Shown: piece by piece, positions 26,697 to 36,112 of the stretch
How positions within the stretch are numbered: position 1 is the first letter of the stretch
How the letters are laid out: each line of letters starts with the position of its first letter
Assembly (NCBI GenBank): GCA_963761015.1
Contig: CAVXFL010000010.1
Coordinates: 1-64,000 of the forward strand
Reading direction: 5' to 3'
From: CAVXFL01 sp963761015
GTDB lineage: Bacteria; Pseudomonadota; Alphaproteobacteria; Acetobacterales; Acetobacteraceae
DNA length: 64,000 bases
Made by a program: the position numbers and the translations under genes
The notes under the pieces: generated by a model
The model's database searches: none
Told to the model about the DNA's origin: nothing
The model's input: the letters and a program-made list of their open reading frames with translations, nothing else

Positions 26697-27034
26697 CGCC
26701 GTGCCTCCGTCGCCCGACCTGGCCGAGCATGGCGCCGTGCTCGCCGCCGTCAAGGACGCTACGCGCCGCACAAGCGCGCGGTGGCCTGCGGCCATCCTTG
26801 ACCGCGGCTGTGCGCGGCGCCTGGGGGTCGTCAGGCCGGGACGAAGAAACGGCCCCTTTCAGCCGAACAAAGAAACATCAGTAGGTGGTCGGTGCACCTG
26901 GGCCAAGCAATGGGGTCGTGACTACCCACCTCAAACAGCGAGGAGGCAAATTTCACCACCTTCGATGTGCTACCCTTTCTGCAATACCCTTTTGTCCTGC
27001 CGACGCACCAACACTCCTGACGGGAGGCTCGATT
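26697..27034. other. Region upstream of cas3
   Basis: No gene is visible between the ISL3 remnant and cas3. The cas operon promoter should lie here, in the more A/T-rich 26860-27030 part, but I cannot pick a convincing promoter. A GGGAGG at 27022-27027 is positioned as ribosome-binding site for cas3. Confidence 0.4.
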
Positions 27035-29707
27035 TTGCCTGATCTCCCAAAGTTTTGGGGCAAGGCGCGGCCTTCCAACAGCGAAGGTGCAGCCATGCAT
27101 CCGCTGCTGGCCCACTCGTTGGATGTGGCCGCCGTTGCCCTCCTGCTGCCGCGCCGGCTTACCTTCGGCCTAACTGGCCAGACGCTGGGATTCCTGGTGG
27201 CGCTTCATCATATCGGCAAGTTGTCCAGGTCCTTTCAGGCACAGGTGCCGAAGATATTGGCCGAGTGGCGCGCTCGGCCCCTTTCCCGCAGGCAGCCTGC
27301 CACCGCCGGGACCACGGCATGATGCGCTTGCCCTTTACCTTTTTCGCGACGTGCTTTCGAAGCGCTTCGATGATGTGCTGCCCCCGGGCGAGAAGGGCCG
27401 CCGGGGATGGACCGACGCCGATCGTGGTCACCTGTTCCGAGCACTCGCCGGGCATCATGGACGGCCGCCGCAGGAACCCGAAGTCGCGCCGGGCCGCGAT
27501 GTGCTTTGCGAGGGTTGCCTCGTGGCTGCCGACACCTTTGTCGAAGCCATGCGGGAGGTCTTCCGCCCGTCGGCACTAACCGCCCACCGGGGCAGCGCGA
27601 CGTAGCCTGCCTTGGCTGGCACTTGGCCGGCTTGGTCACGCTGGCCGATTGGGTCGGCTCCAGGCAAGCATGGTTCCCTTACGTCCCTTCCGAAGCGGTG
27701 TCAAATCCCGCAGCCTATCTCTGGAGCCACGCCCTGCCGCGCGCGGCCGCAGCCCTGGGCGCATCCGGGCTGGCCACTGTCACGCCCTCACTCTTTACCA
27801 ATCTGCGTGGGCTGTTCCCTGATATTACCCTGCCCTCACCGGTGCAACGCTGGGCGGAAACTGTGACATTGCCTGCGGGGCCGGTGCTTGCGGTGATCGA
27901 GGACCTGACTGGCAGCGGCAAGACCGAGGCCGCTGTGACCTTGGCGCATCGGCTGCTCTCCGCCGGGCGAGCGAATGGCATCTTTCTCGCGCTGCCGACA
28001 ATGGCCACCGCTAACGCGATGTTCGGTCGCCTCGCCAAATCCTATCGCAAGTTGTTTGCGCCGGAGCCGCGGCCCTCGCTCGCGCTGGCGCACAGCCGCG
28101 CCGCTCTCGATCCGAATTCGCTGCGGCGCTCCAGCCGGAGTTGCTGCCGCCGGCCAAGCGCACCGGGGACCCGGCCGATGAGCCGGCGGAGGCCCATTGC
28201 GCCGCATGGCTGGCGGCGGACGGCCGCCGTGCCCTGCTGGCGCAGGTGGGCGTCGGCACGCTGGATCAAGCGTTGCTCGCGGCGCTGCCGGTGCGACATG
28301 CGCCCCTGCGGCTGCAAGGGCTGTCGTGCAAGGTGCTGATCGTCGATGAAGCCCATGCCTTCGACCCCTATATGCGGCGCGAACTGGTAGCTCTGCTGCG
28401 CTTCCATGCGGCGCTGGGAGGTTCGGTGGTGTTGCTCTCGGCGACACTTCCGCTCGCCGTGCGGCAGGGGTTGGTGGATGCCTTCCGCGATGGGTTGGAA
28501 GCGGCGCCGCAGACGTTGGCGCGGAGGAATACCCGCTCGCGACGCTCGCCGCGGCTGACGGTATCGAGGAGACACCCTGCGACGTGGATCGCGGCCCGGG
28601 CTTGCCCGCCGCGTGGTAGTGACGCGGCTGGCGGACACCGACGCCGCGCTGGAGCGCATCGTTGTTGCCGCATCGGCGGCGCGGCCGTCGCCTGGGTGCG
28701 CAACACTGTGGATGACGCGATCGCCGCGGCGGATGCATTACGCGTCCGCGGCGTCGATCCGCTGCTGTTGTTCCATGCCCGCTTTGCCATGGCGGATCGC
28801 CTGGAAATCGAGGCTGAGGTGCTGCGGCGCTTCGGCCGCAAAAGCGCAGGCGAGGCGAGGCGCTGCGTTCTGGTGGCGACGCAAGTCGTCGAACAAAGCC
28901 TGGACATCGACTTCGATCTGCTTTGCACAGACCTCGCGCCCGCCGACCTGTTGATCCAGCGTGCCGGCCGGCTGTGGCGCCACAAGCGCGATGCGCATGC
29001 GCGGGCGGTGCCAGGGCCGGAACTGCTGGTGGTCTCCCCGAAGCGGTGGCTGATCCCGCGGCCGATTGGATCCCGGGGCCGCTGCCCGGCACCGCCGCCG
29101 TCTATCGAGACCCAGCTCTACTGTGGCGCAGCGCCCGGGAAATCTTCGCGCGAGGCGCCCTAACCACGCCGGATGACATGCGCCCGCTGATCGAAGCAAC
29201 TTTCGATCGCACGGCCGACGGCGCCATTCCACCCGCCCTCGCCACCGCGTCCGATCGAGCGGAGGGGAAGCAGATGGCGGAGGTCGGGATCGCGAGCCAG
29301 AACGTGCTGGATGTCTGGGCGGGTTACAATCGGGATGCGGGGCTTTGGGAACCGGAAACCCGCACGCCAACGCGGCTGGAGGATCGCCCGACGGTTACCT
29401 TGCGGTTGGCGCGCCTGCGGGACGGGAAGGTGGTGCCATATGCCGACGATCCTGACTTGCGTCGCGCCTGGGCGCTATCCGAGGTCAGAGTTGCGAAGTA
29501 TCGAATTGCGACATGCCCGCCACCGCCCGAATTGCAGTCTGCGGTTGAATCGCCGCGGCGCGCTGTGGGGCCGCGGGAACGTAGTCCGCGATGGTCCTGC
29601 TCGCCGTCATGGCCAAGACAAACGAGACATGGACCATTGCCGCCCGCTCGGAGGCGGGAAAGGATTTCGTGGTCAGGTATGACAAGCGGCTCGGCCTGCA
29701 TTGGTAG
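27035..29707 (+). pseudogene. cas3: cas3 (type I-E nuclease-helicase), multiply frameshifted
   Basis: Cas3 degrades DNA opened by Cascade. The start is a TTG at 27035 after GGGAGG (LPDLPKFWGKARPSNSEGA). HD domain: MHPLLAHSLDVAAVALL, the motif read as ALHHIGKLSRSFQA where HDIGK is usual, and LAGHHGRPPQEPEVAP. Helicase domain: Walker A IEDLTGSGKTEAAV, LALPTMATANAMFGRLA, DExH box VLIVDEAHAFDPYMRRELVA, VVLLSATLPLAVRQGLVD, VATQVVEQSLDIDFDLLCTD and motif VI LLIQRAGRLWRHKRDAHARA. The end is WTIAARSEAGKDFVVRYDKR then LGLHW. At least seven frame changes are needed. First gene of the cas operon, 220 bp before casA. Confidence 0.9.
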
Positions 29708-29928
29708 CAATAAGCGGCTTATTCTCTAATCGTGGATAGTTGAACGGTTTTTGCATGCAATGTTTGCGGGAGAGCCGAAAGGTTGCCGCAGAGGGTTCGG
29801 CTGTGGATGCCACGGGACAATCGTGGACGCGGGCCGTCGGGCTGCTTGGGATGGGCGAGATGGACAGATGCATCGACAGCCGGTCGGTCCGAGGTGGCGA
29901 CAACGCGTGAATCGGGCTTGCCAACACA

Positions 29929-31644
29929 ATGCTCAATCTCATAGCCAACTCACTGGCTGCCCAGTTCGGGAGGCTGCTTTCGGAACGCGACACGATCCGT
30001 CCAGCGCAGCTCGTGGAGAATATTACTGACGACCCAGTTAATCGCCATCGACTGGCCGCGTGCAGATTTCCGTATAACGACACTTGAGCTTCTTATCGGC
30101 CTCTTGGCCACCGCCGGCCCGCCTCGTGATCATGATTTCTGGTTTGGACTGGTGGGACGAGGCCGCCAGATGCGCGAACACTCGACACGGCGTTTGCACT
30201 CTGATCGCGCATGCATTTCGCGCTGGACGGCGATGGTCCGCGTTTCCTTCCAGGATTTTGAAAGACCTCGTCTTCGAACGCTGACACCGATCGAACGTCC
30301 TCTTCTGATCCAAGCTCTCCGGGGCCAACACCCTACAAACACCACAACACGGACTTGCTGGTTCTATCGCAACCGCCTGCTTTTCCAGCCTTGGGCGGGG
30401 TGTGCCGCGGCAATCGCGTTGTTCACCTCTCTCAGTCTCTGGGCGCCTGTCTGGTGGCGCTAGGCAACCTGCGTCGGACTCCCGAGGTGGTGGCCCATGT
30501 CGACGCTGGTAATTCCTCGCTGGTGGGAGCTGCCGCTTTGGCACTGTGCTGTGGGCGAATGTGCCCGTGCGGCGTTTCCACCGGCAACCGTTCACCTGGC
30601 CGTTTGTTTTTCCTTGGCTGGCGCCTCACGATAACCTCGTGGACGGTTGCACTGCGTCGTGACGCCGCAGAACTGCCCCCCACCCGCTGCAATGCCTGGC
30701 GGGCATGCCACGCCGCATCCGATTGGATTTTCGGTCGAAGAACGCTCCCCCTCAGCTCAATGCGACCTGTACGGGCATGTCGCGGATGCTGTTCGGGTAA
30801 CCTTCGTGGCGCCAGCGGCCGCGCGGGCCCCCGAAATTACGCCGCCTGGGGGTGTGCTCACCCACTGTCACCTCATTACGCTCACGAAAACAGGTGGCGA
30901 GTTCCTTACCGGTACATGTGCAAACCGGGCCGGTGTTGGTTACCAGCCATTGGCTCGGCCTGGTGCTGCAAAGCCCCTGATGGCTTGCGTCTCCCAGCGG
31001 ACTGCATCAAGTCGCGACCTGGCGTCGGGACAAGGATGCGCGATGCCGGGTCATGACCGTGGGCGCTTTTGATCGCTGCCGGCTCTCGATATGGACAATA
31101 TGAAGGCCCGCGCCTTCGTTGAAAGCGAAATGCCGCTGCCTGGGGCGCAGCGCGGATGCGGCCCAACACAGCAACGGGCTGATGATCTCGCCATCCGTCT
31201 TGTGCGCGCCGCCGATCTGTGTTCGTCGGGCCTGCTAACGAAGCGCCGTCCGCGCCGCGTTGTTCAGTCTCGGGGTTCCAACGTGAAGTCTTACCGCTGA
31301 ACTTCTATCGAGCGCCCGGAAAACCTATCGGTGGAACAAACCGCTGCTTGCATTCTTCGACGCGCTGGAACGTGCTCGCTGCCGCTAACGGGCTGCTGAC
31401 CGAGGGCGGGGAACCAGTAGCATGGCGGGACCTTCTGCGCCGCACCGCTCTTGGGGACTGATCCCGACGAGGCCGCGCCGCTTTCGCTCGTTTTCCGGGA
31501 GCGCCGCACCACGAGTTGGGCGCCCTCGTCGCAACCGCTCTTTGCCCCCTCGACCTGGGCTTTGGCAAGGACGGCGCCATGTTGTTTGAGGTGCTCGGCC
31601 TCCCCGGCGGCCGAACCGAAAGCGAAAAAAGGAAGGCCGCATGA
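29929..31644 (+). pseudogene. casA: casA/cse1 (Cascade large subunit), multiply frameshifted
   Basis: Cse1 recognises the PAM and recruits Cas3. An ATG at 29929 gives MLNLIANSLAAQFGRLLSER then DTIRPAQLVENITDDPV. Later pieces in other frames are RADFRITTLELLIGLLATAG, DHDFWFGL, AAAIALFT, FPWLAP, PLSPHY, GYQPLARPG and, near the end, LLTEGGEPVAWRDLLRRTAL, EAAPLSLVFRER and GAMLFEVLGLPGGRTESEKR then KAA, stop 31642-31644. These match the Cse1 order seen in other type I-E operons. The middle (30300-31200) is the most eroded part, with roughly ten frame changes overall. The stop overlaps casB by ATGA. Confidence 0.75.
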
Positions 31645-32177
31645 TCCGCAACCGCCACGCCGCCGCATCTTGGTGGCGCGAATGCAGCCCGATCATTCGA
31701 AGGCCCGGTCGGGCGACCGAGCCGCGCTCGCCCGGCTGCGACGGTGCTCAACAGTCGTCGAGGCGATGCAGGACCCGGCCACCATTTCGCTGTTCCGTCG
31801 TTGCGGCGCTACCGGGCCGAGCGACCTGCCAGCGATGGTCTCGCCGCCGCCGTGACTCGCGCATCTTCGCCAGGACCAATCGGCACAGAAGGTCGCGCGT
31901 CAGGTCGGGCCGGAGAGCCCGGAGAAACCGGAAACGGCGTTACTAAAGCCTTTGCGCTTCCGGCGCCTTATGGAGGCAACAACCTACGATGAGCGGCTGA
32001 CAGTCTTTCGCCGCTTGATCGTGCTGGCCGGCGGGGCGCTGAACCTACCGACCTCGCCGACGCGCTACTCGACTGGTCCGAACGGACACAGCTTCGCTGG
32101 GTTACGACTACTGGAACGCTGGGCAGCCCATCGAACGCGCGGGTAATTACACTCCTGCCGAGGATACCGCCGCATGA
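31641..32177 (+). pseudogene. casB: casB/cse2 (Cascade small subunit), frameshifted
   Basis: The ATG at 31641 (MIRNRHAAASWWREC) overlaps the casA stop. Reassembled pieces: KARSGDRAALARLRRCSTVV, EAMQDPATISLFRRCGATGP, LRFRRLMEATTYDERLTVFR, RLIVLAGGALNL and WVTTTGTLGS in the written frame, where a corrected frame gives ERTQLRWVYDYWNAGQPIER then AGNYTPAEDTAA. The RFRRLL-type block and the length (about 178 aa) fit Cse2, which forms the dimer along the Cascade belly. At least four frame changes. The end overlaps casC at ATGA 32174. Confidence 0.78.
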
Positions 32178-33345
32178 GCCGTTTCTTGCAACTGCACCTC
32201 CTCACCTTTTTTCCGCCCGCCAATTTGAACCGTGATGATACCGGACGGCCGAAGACCGCGATTGTCGGGGCGCCATGCGGCTGCGGCTATCGTCCCAGGC
32301 GCTCAAGAGAGCGTGGCGAATCTCCGGGGCGTCTGGGACTCCGGAAACCACATGGGGACCGGACCCAACGCATCGGAGCTCGGGTCGCGCATATAGCCGG
32401 ATCGGATTTCGGAATTCCGGAGGCGATGGCAAAGTGTTGAGCCAAATTCAGCCGGCATGTTCGGCAAGCTGAGAAGGATCCAAAGGGGGACAGAGTTGCC
32501 TACTCGACAACTTGCCTTCATCTGTCCCGACGAGTGGGCAAACTTCGCGGCCTGACGTCGCGCATACGGTCAGACGCTGGCTTCAGGCCCAATTGCAACG
32601 AGAGGCGGACGCTAAGTCTAGAGGCAGGAAGATGAGGAAAACCTGCAAAGCGTAGATGATGACCCGTAAGAAAAAGAAACAAAGCAAATCCACTACAAAG
32701 CTAATTAAGGAACTCCGTGCGGAGATTCTTACGACCCGGAAAACTCCGCTATCGACATCGCGCTGTTCGGCCGGATGCTGGCGGACAGTACCAGAATACA
32801 ACCGCGAAGCGGCGGCCAGGTGGCGCATGCGATCACCACGCACAGAGTCACCGTGGAAGACGACTATTACACCGCCGTCGATGACCTGAAGACGCCAGGC
32901 GGAAGACGCCGGCGCTGGGTTTCCTTGGCGAGGCCGCGTTTGGCTCCGGCGTCTTCTACCTGTATCTTTGCGTCGACCGGACGCTGCTGCTGAAGAATCT
33001 CGGTGGCACGACGGCGGCGGCCGATTGCGGAAGACGGCGTTAGGTGCGCTGGCCGAGGCCGCCGCGACCGTCGCCCCGCGTGGCAAGCAGAACAGCTTCG
33101 CCGCGCATGGCCGAGCGCATTACGTCCTGGCCGAGCGCGGCGACCAGCAACCGCGCACCTGGCTGGCGCCTTCGCAAACCGGTGACGACAAGGATCTGAT
33201 GGAGGCTCGATCGAGGAACTGAGCGATTTCGCAGGCCAACTCGACGCCGCATATGGTCCGGCAGCGAACGCAGTCAGTCACATGCAGGTTGGCAAGAGTG
33301 GCAGCCTGGCTGACATCATCGCCTTCTGCCGGCGGCTACGGCGCA
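32174..33345 (+). pseudogene. casC: casC/cas7e (Cascade backbone), multiply frameshifted
   Basis: The start MSRFLQLHLLTFFPPANLNR then DDTGRPKTAIVG is the signature of Cas7e, the subunit that polymerises along crRNA. Following pieces: RLRLSSQALKRAW, RTQRIGA, HAITTHRVTVEDDYYTAVDD, FLYLCVDRTLLLKNLG (corrected frame), TALGALAEAAATVAPRGKQN then SFAAHGRAHYVLAERGDQQP, and at the end HMQVGKSGSLADIIAF. Six or more frame changes; 32400-32700 is poorly readable. The gene runs into casD at 33345. Confidence 0.85.
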
Positions 33346-34102
33346 TGCCGCGCTACCTGACCTTCGCGTTGGTCGCGCCGCTGGCCTCGTTTGGCGGCAT
33401 CGCGGTGGGCGAGCGGCGCTCCGGCTGGGATCGGCCGGCGCGCTCGGCGGTGCTCGGTCTGATCGGTGCGTGCCTCGGTCTGGAACGAGAGGATGACGCA
33501 GCCAAGACCGCGCTGGCAGAGGACTATGCCTAGCGCTCTGTGTCATCGCCCGGCCGGCTGCTGGCGGACTACCACACGACGCAGGTGCCCTCCGCGCAAC
33601 GCGGCCGGCGCTTCGCCACACGCGCCGAGGAACTCGCTGCGCCCGGAACTCAACACCATCCTGTCGCGCCGCGACTATCGCAGCGGCGCCTGGCATCTCG
33701 GGGCGGTCTGGCCGCGCGACGAGACTGCCGCTGGACCCTGGAGGAACTTGCCGAAGCGATGCGAGCGTCCGGCTTCGTGCCCTATCTGGGCCGCAAGTCC
33801 TGTCCCCTCGGCCTGCCACTCGCGCCGCGCATCGCTGGACGCGACGGACCCGTCGACGGCGCTGCTCGCGCGGCACGCGAGGGTCCGGAGGCCAGTCTGG
33901 AACGTGCCGAGCGGCCGACGCTGCGCGCTGACCTGGCCGATGCGCCGGGCGTGGTACAATCATCGTGCTGGACGCCGAGGATGCGGACCGGAACGATCTC
34001 GGCTGCGCCGCGATGGAGTTGCGCCGGGACCAGCCGCGTTCCCGCCGGCGCTGGCAATTCGACCTGCGGGAGGAGGCGGTGCTGGGGATCAACGCGTCAT
34101 GA
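33345..34102 (+). pseudogene. casD: casD/cas5e, multiply frameshifted
   Basis: Cas5e caps the 5' handle of crRNA in Cascade. The ATG at 33345 gives MPRYLTFALVAPLASFGGIA then VGERRSGWDRPARSAVLGLI and GACLGLEREDDAAKTALAED, a very typical Cas5e N-terminus. Then, across frames: RPGRLLADYHTTQVPSAQRG, RPELNTILSRRDYRSGAWHL, WTLEELAEAMRASGFVPYLG then RKSCPLGLPLAPRIA, and EEAVLGINAS at the end. About five frame changes in 750 bp. The stop overlaps casE by ATGA at 34099. Confidence 0.88.
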
Positions 34103-34787
34103 GCGAGCTATTGCTCTCGCGCGCCAGGTTGCGGCGAGATGCACCGGTGAGCGGCATTGGCGCGAACTGCTGGTGCCGACGCACCCTGCTGCCGCGCCGG
34201 CGCGTCGCATCAGTCTGGTCTGGTCATTGTTCGCGGACGACAGATGACCGCCAGCGCGACTTCCTGTGGCGGGAGGAACGACCAGGCGAATTCATGACGC
34301 TATCCTGTCGACCGCCGGTCGATGTCGCCGGGCTGTTCGATCTGGAATTCAAACCGTTCGCGCCCGCGCTCTCGCCAGGTGACCGGCTGGGCTTCACGCT
34401 GCGCGCCAATCCCGTGGTGGCGCGTGCCGGAAGCCGGGGAAACGCGGCAAGCGCCATGACGTGGTCATGGACGCGCTGCGTGCAATCGCGCCCAGCCGAG
34501 CGGGCGCGCATCGCGCCCCGTGATGCAGTGCTTTACGGCAGGCCGGGCCTGGTTGGCGCGGCAGGGCGACGCGCACGGCTTCCGGCCGGCGGGCGACACA
34601 GCTGTCGACGGCTACGACAGGGTTGACGATTCCGCGCGCGAAGGGCAAGCCGCGACGTTCGGTGTGCTGGATATCTCCGGCGTGCTGACAGTCGATGACC
34701 CGCTCCGATTCCTGGCCCGGCGGCCGCAGGCTTTGGCCACGCCCGGGCGTTCGGCTGCGGTCTGATGCTGATCCGCGGGCGCGGTGA
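34099..34787 (+). pseudogene. casE: casE/cas6e (crRNA endonuclease), frameshifted
   Basis: Cas6e cuts the CRISPR transcript at the repeat hairpin and stays bound to it. The ATG at 34099 gives MSELLLSRARLRRDAPVSGI. Other pieces: ELLVPTHPAAAPARRISLVW then SLFADDR, FLWREERPGEFMTLSCRPPV, DVAGLFDLEFKPFAPALSPG, DRLGFTLRANPVVARA, AATFGVLDISGVLTVDDPLR then FLARR and the Gly-rich end read in another frame as FGHARAFGCGLMLIRGR. At least five frame changes. The repeat in this array keeps the 7-bp hairpin that such an enzyme would cut. Confidence 0.87.
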
Positions 34788-34799
34788 ATGGCCGGCGCC

Positions 34800-35726
34800 C
34801 GATGCCGGGCTGCCGCCGCCGCGGCCGATCCCGATCAAGGAGCGCGCCTCGATCCTGTTCGTTGAGAAGGGCCAGACTCGACGTGCTCGACGGTGCCTTC
34901 GTGCTGGTGGACGAGAACGGCGTGCGCACCCATATCCCGGTCGGCGGCTCGCCTGCCTGATGCTGGAGCCGGGCACGCGGGTCTCTCACGCCGCGGTGGC
35001 GCTCGCTGCGCGCGTCGGATGCTGCTGGTCTGGATCGGAGAGGCCGGGCGTGCGGCTATACGCGCGGGTCAGCCAGGCGGCGCTCGGGCGGACCGGCTTG
35101 CTCTACCAGGCGCAGCTGGCGTTGGACGATGCGCGCGGCTCAAGGTCGTCCGCAAGATGTACGAGCTGCGTTTCAGCGAGGAGCCGCCCGAGCGGCGCAG
35201 CGTCGAACAACTGCGCGGGATCGAGGGCGCACGGGTACGCAAGATGTACGAGCTGATCGCCCGCCAATACGGTGTGACGTGGAACGCGGCGCAACTACGA
35301 TCACACCGAGTGGGGCAGTCGGCGACACGCCGAATCGCTGCCTGTCTGCAGCCACCGCCTGCCTGTACGGCATCACCGAGGCGGCGGTTCTGGCTGCCGG
35401 TTATGCCCCGGCGATCGGTTTCATCCACACCGGAAAGCCACAGTCTTTCGTCTACGACATCGCCGACATCTTCAAGTTCGAGACCGTGGTCCCGGAGGCT
35501 TTCGAGGTCGCCGCCGCAGTGCAAGGAAGCCGTTCGACTCCCGAGCGCCCGGTGCGGCTTGGCCTGCCGAGACGTTTCCGCCGGACCGAGTTCTCGCTCG
35601 GATCATTCCGACAATCGAAAAGGTATTGGCTGCGGGGGATTACCCGTACCAGAGGCGCCACCGGAGGCGGTGCCGGTCGCCATTCCAGACAAGGAGGGCA
35701 TCGGCGATGCTGGTCATCGTGGTTGA
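34800..35726 (+). pseudogene. cas1: cas1e (spacer integrase), frameshifted
   Basis: Cas1 and Cas2 insert new spacers next to the leader. The N-terminal part reads LPPPRPIPIKERASILFVEK then G, and across frames DVLDGAFVLVDENGVRTHIP, LACLMLEPGTRVSHAAVALA and KMYELRFSEEPPERRSVEQL. The active-site region is ITEAAVLAAGYAPAIGFIHT then GKPQSFVYDIADIFKFETVV with the metal-binding His and Asp. The C-terminal end LPVPEAPPEAVPVAIPDKEG is typical of Cas1e. At least five frame changes. The exact start is uncertain because of a shift at about 34803. It overlaps cas2 by 20 bases. Confidence 0.87.
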
Positions 35727-36020
35727 GAATGCACCGCCGCGGCTTCGCGGGCCGTCTGGCCGTCTGGCTGCTGGAGATCCGGGCAGGTGTATATGTCGGC
35801 GATTACGGCCGGCGGGTGCGCGAGATGATCTGGGGCCAGGTCTGCGCGCTACATCGAGGAGGGCAACGCGGTGATCGCCTGGGCGGCACCCAACGACGCC
35901 GGCTTCGACTTCGACACCTGCGGCGCGAACCGGCGCGTGCCGGTGGACTTCGACGGGTTGCGACTGGTGTCAGTTTGGCCCGAAGCGCGTTCCCGCGCGA
36001 ACGCCGGCCCGATGGCCTAG
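35707..36020 (+). pseudogene. cas2: cas2e, frameshifted
   Basis: The small partner of Cas1 that sets spacer geometry. The ATG at 35707 starts MLVIVVENAPPRLRG, then GRLAVWLLEIRAGVYVGDYG and RRVREMIWGQVCA, then EEGNAVIAWAAPNDAGFDFD then TCGANRRVPVDFDGLRLVS, ending RVPANAGPMA, stop 36018-36020. These are standard Cas2e blocks. Frame changes occur near 35753, 35850 and 35970. The leader and array follow directly. Confidence 0.87.
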
Positions 36021-36112
36021 GACGCTCGGCGCCGGCGCGGACGCTGAACAGACGTTTCGGTAGCTGTTTTCTCACAGTCGAATAAGTGTATAAATCAAAT
36101 GCTTTCGGAAGA
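36021..36112 (+). promoter_or_regulatory. CRISPR leader
   Basis: 92 bp between the cas2 stop and the first repeat. The last 50 bases are strongly A/T-rich compared with the surroundings. TATAAA at 36089-36094 is a plausible -10 element with a weak -35 (TTTTCT region) about 17 bp upstream, so transcription of the array would start just before repeat 1. Position next to cas2 and the perfect repeats at this end mark it as the leader side. Confidence 0.7.

Noticed and set aside
30093..30595. Minus-strand open readings over casA
   Set aside because: They show no family resemblance, while the plus strand gives Cse1 blocks in the right order between cas3 and casB.
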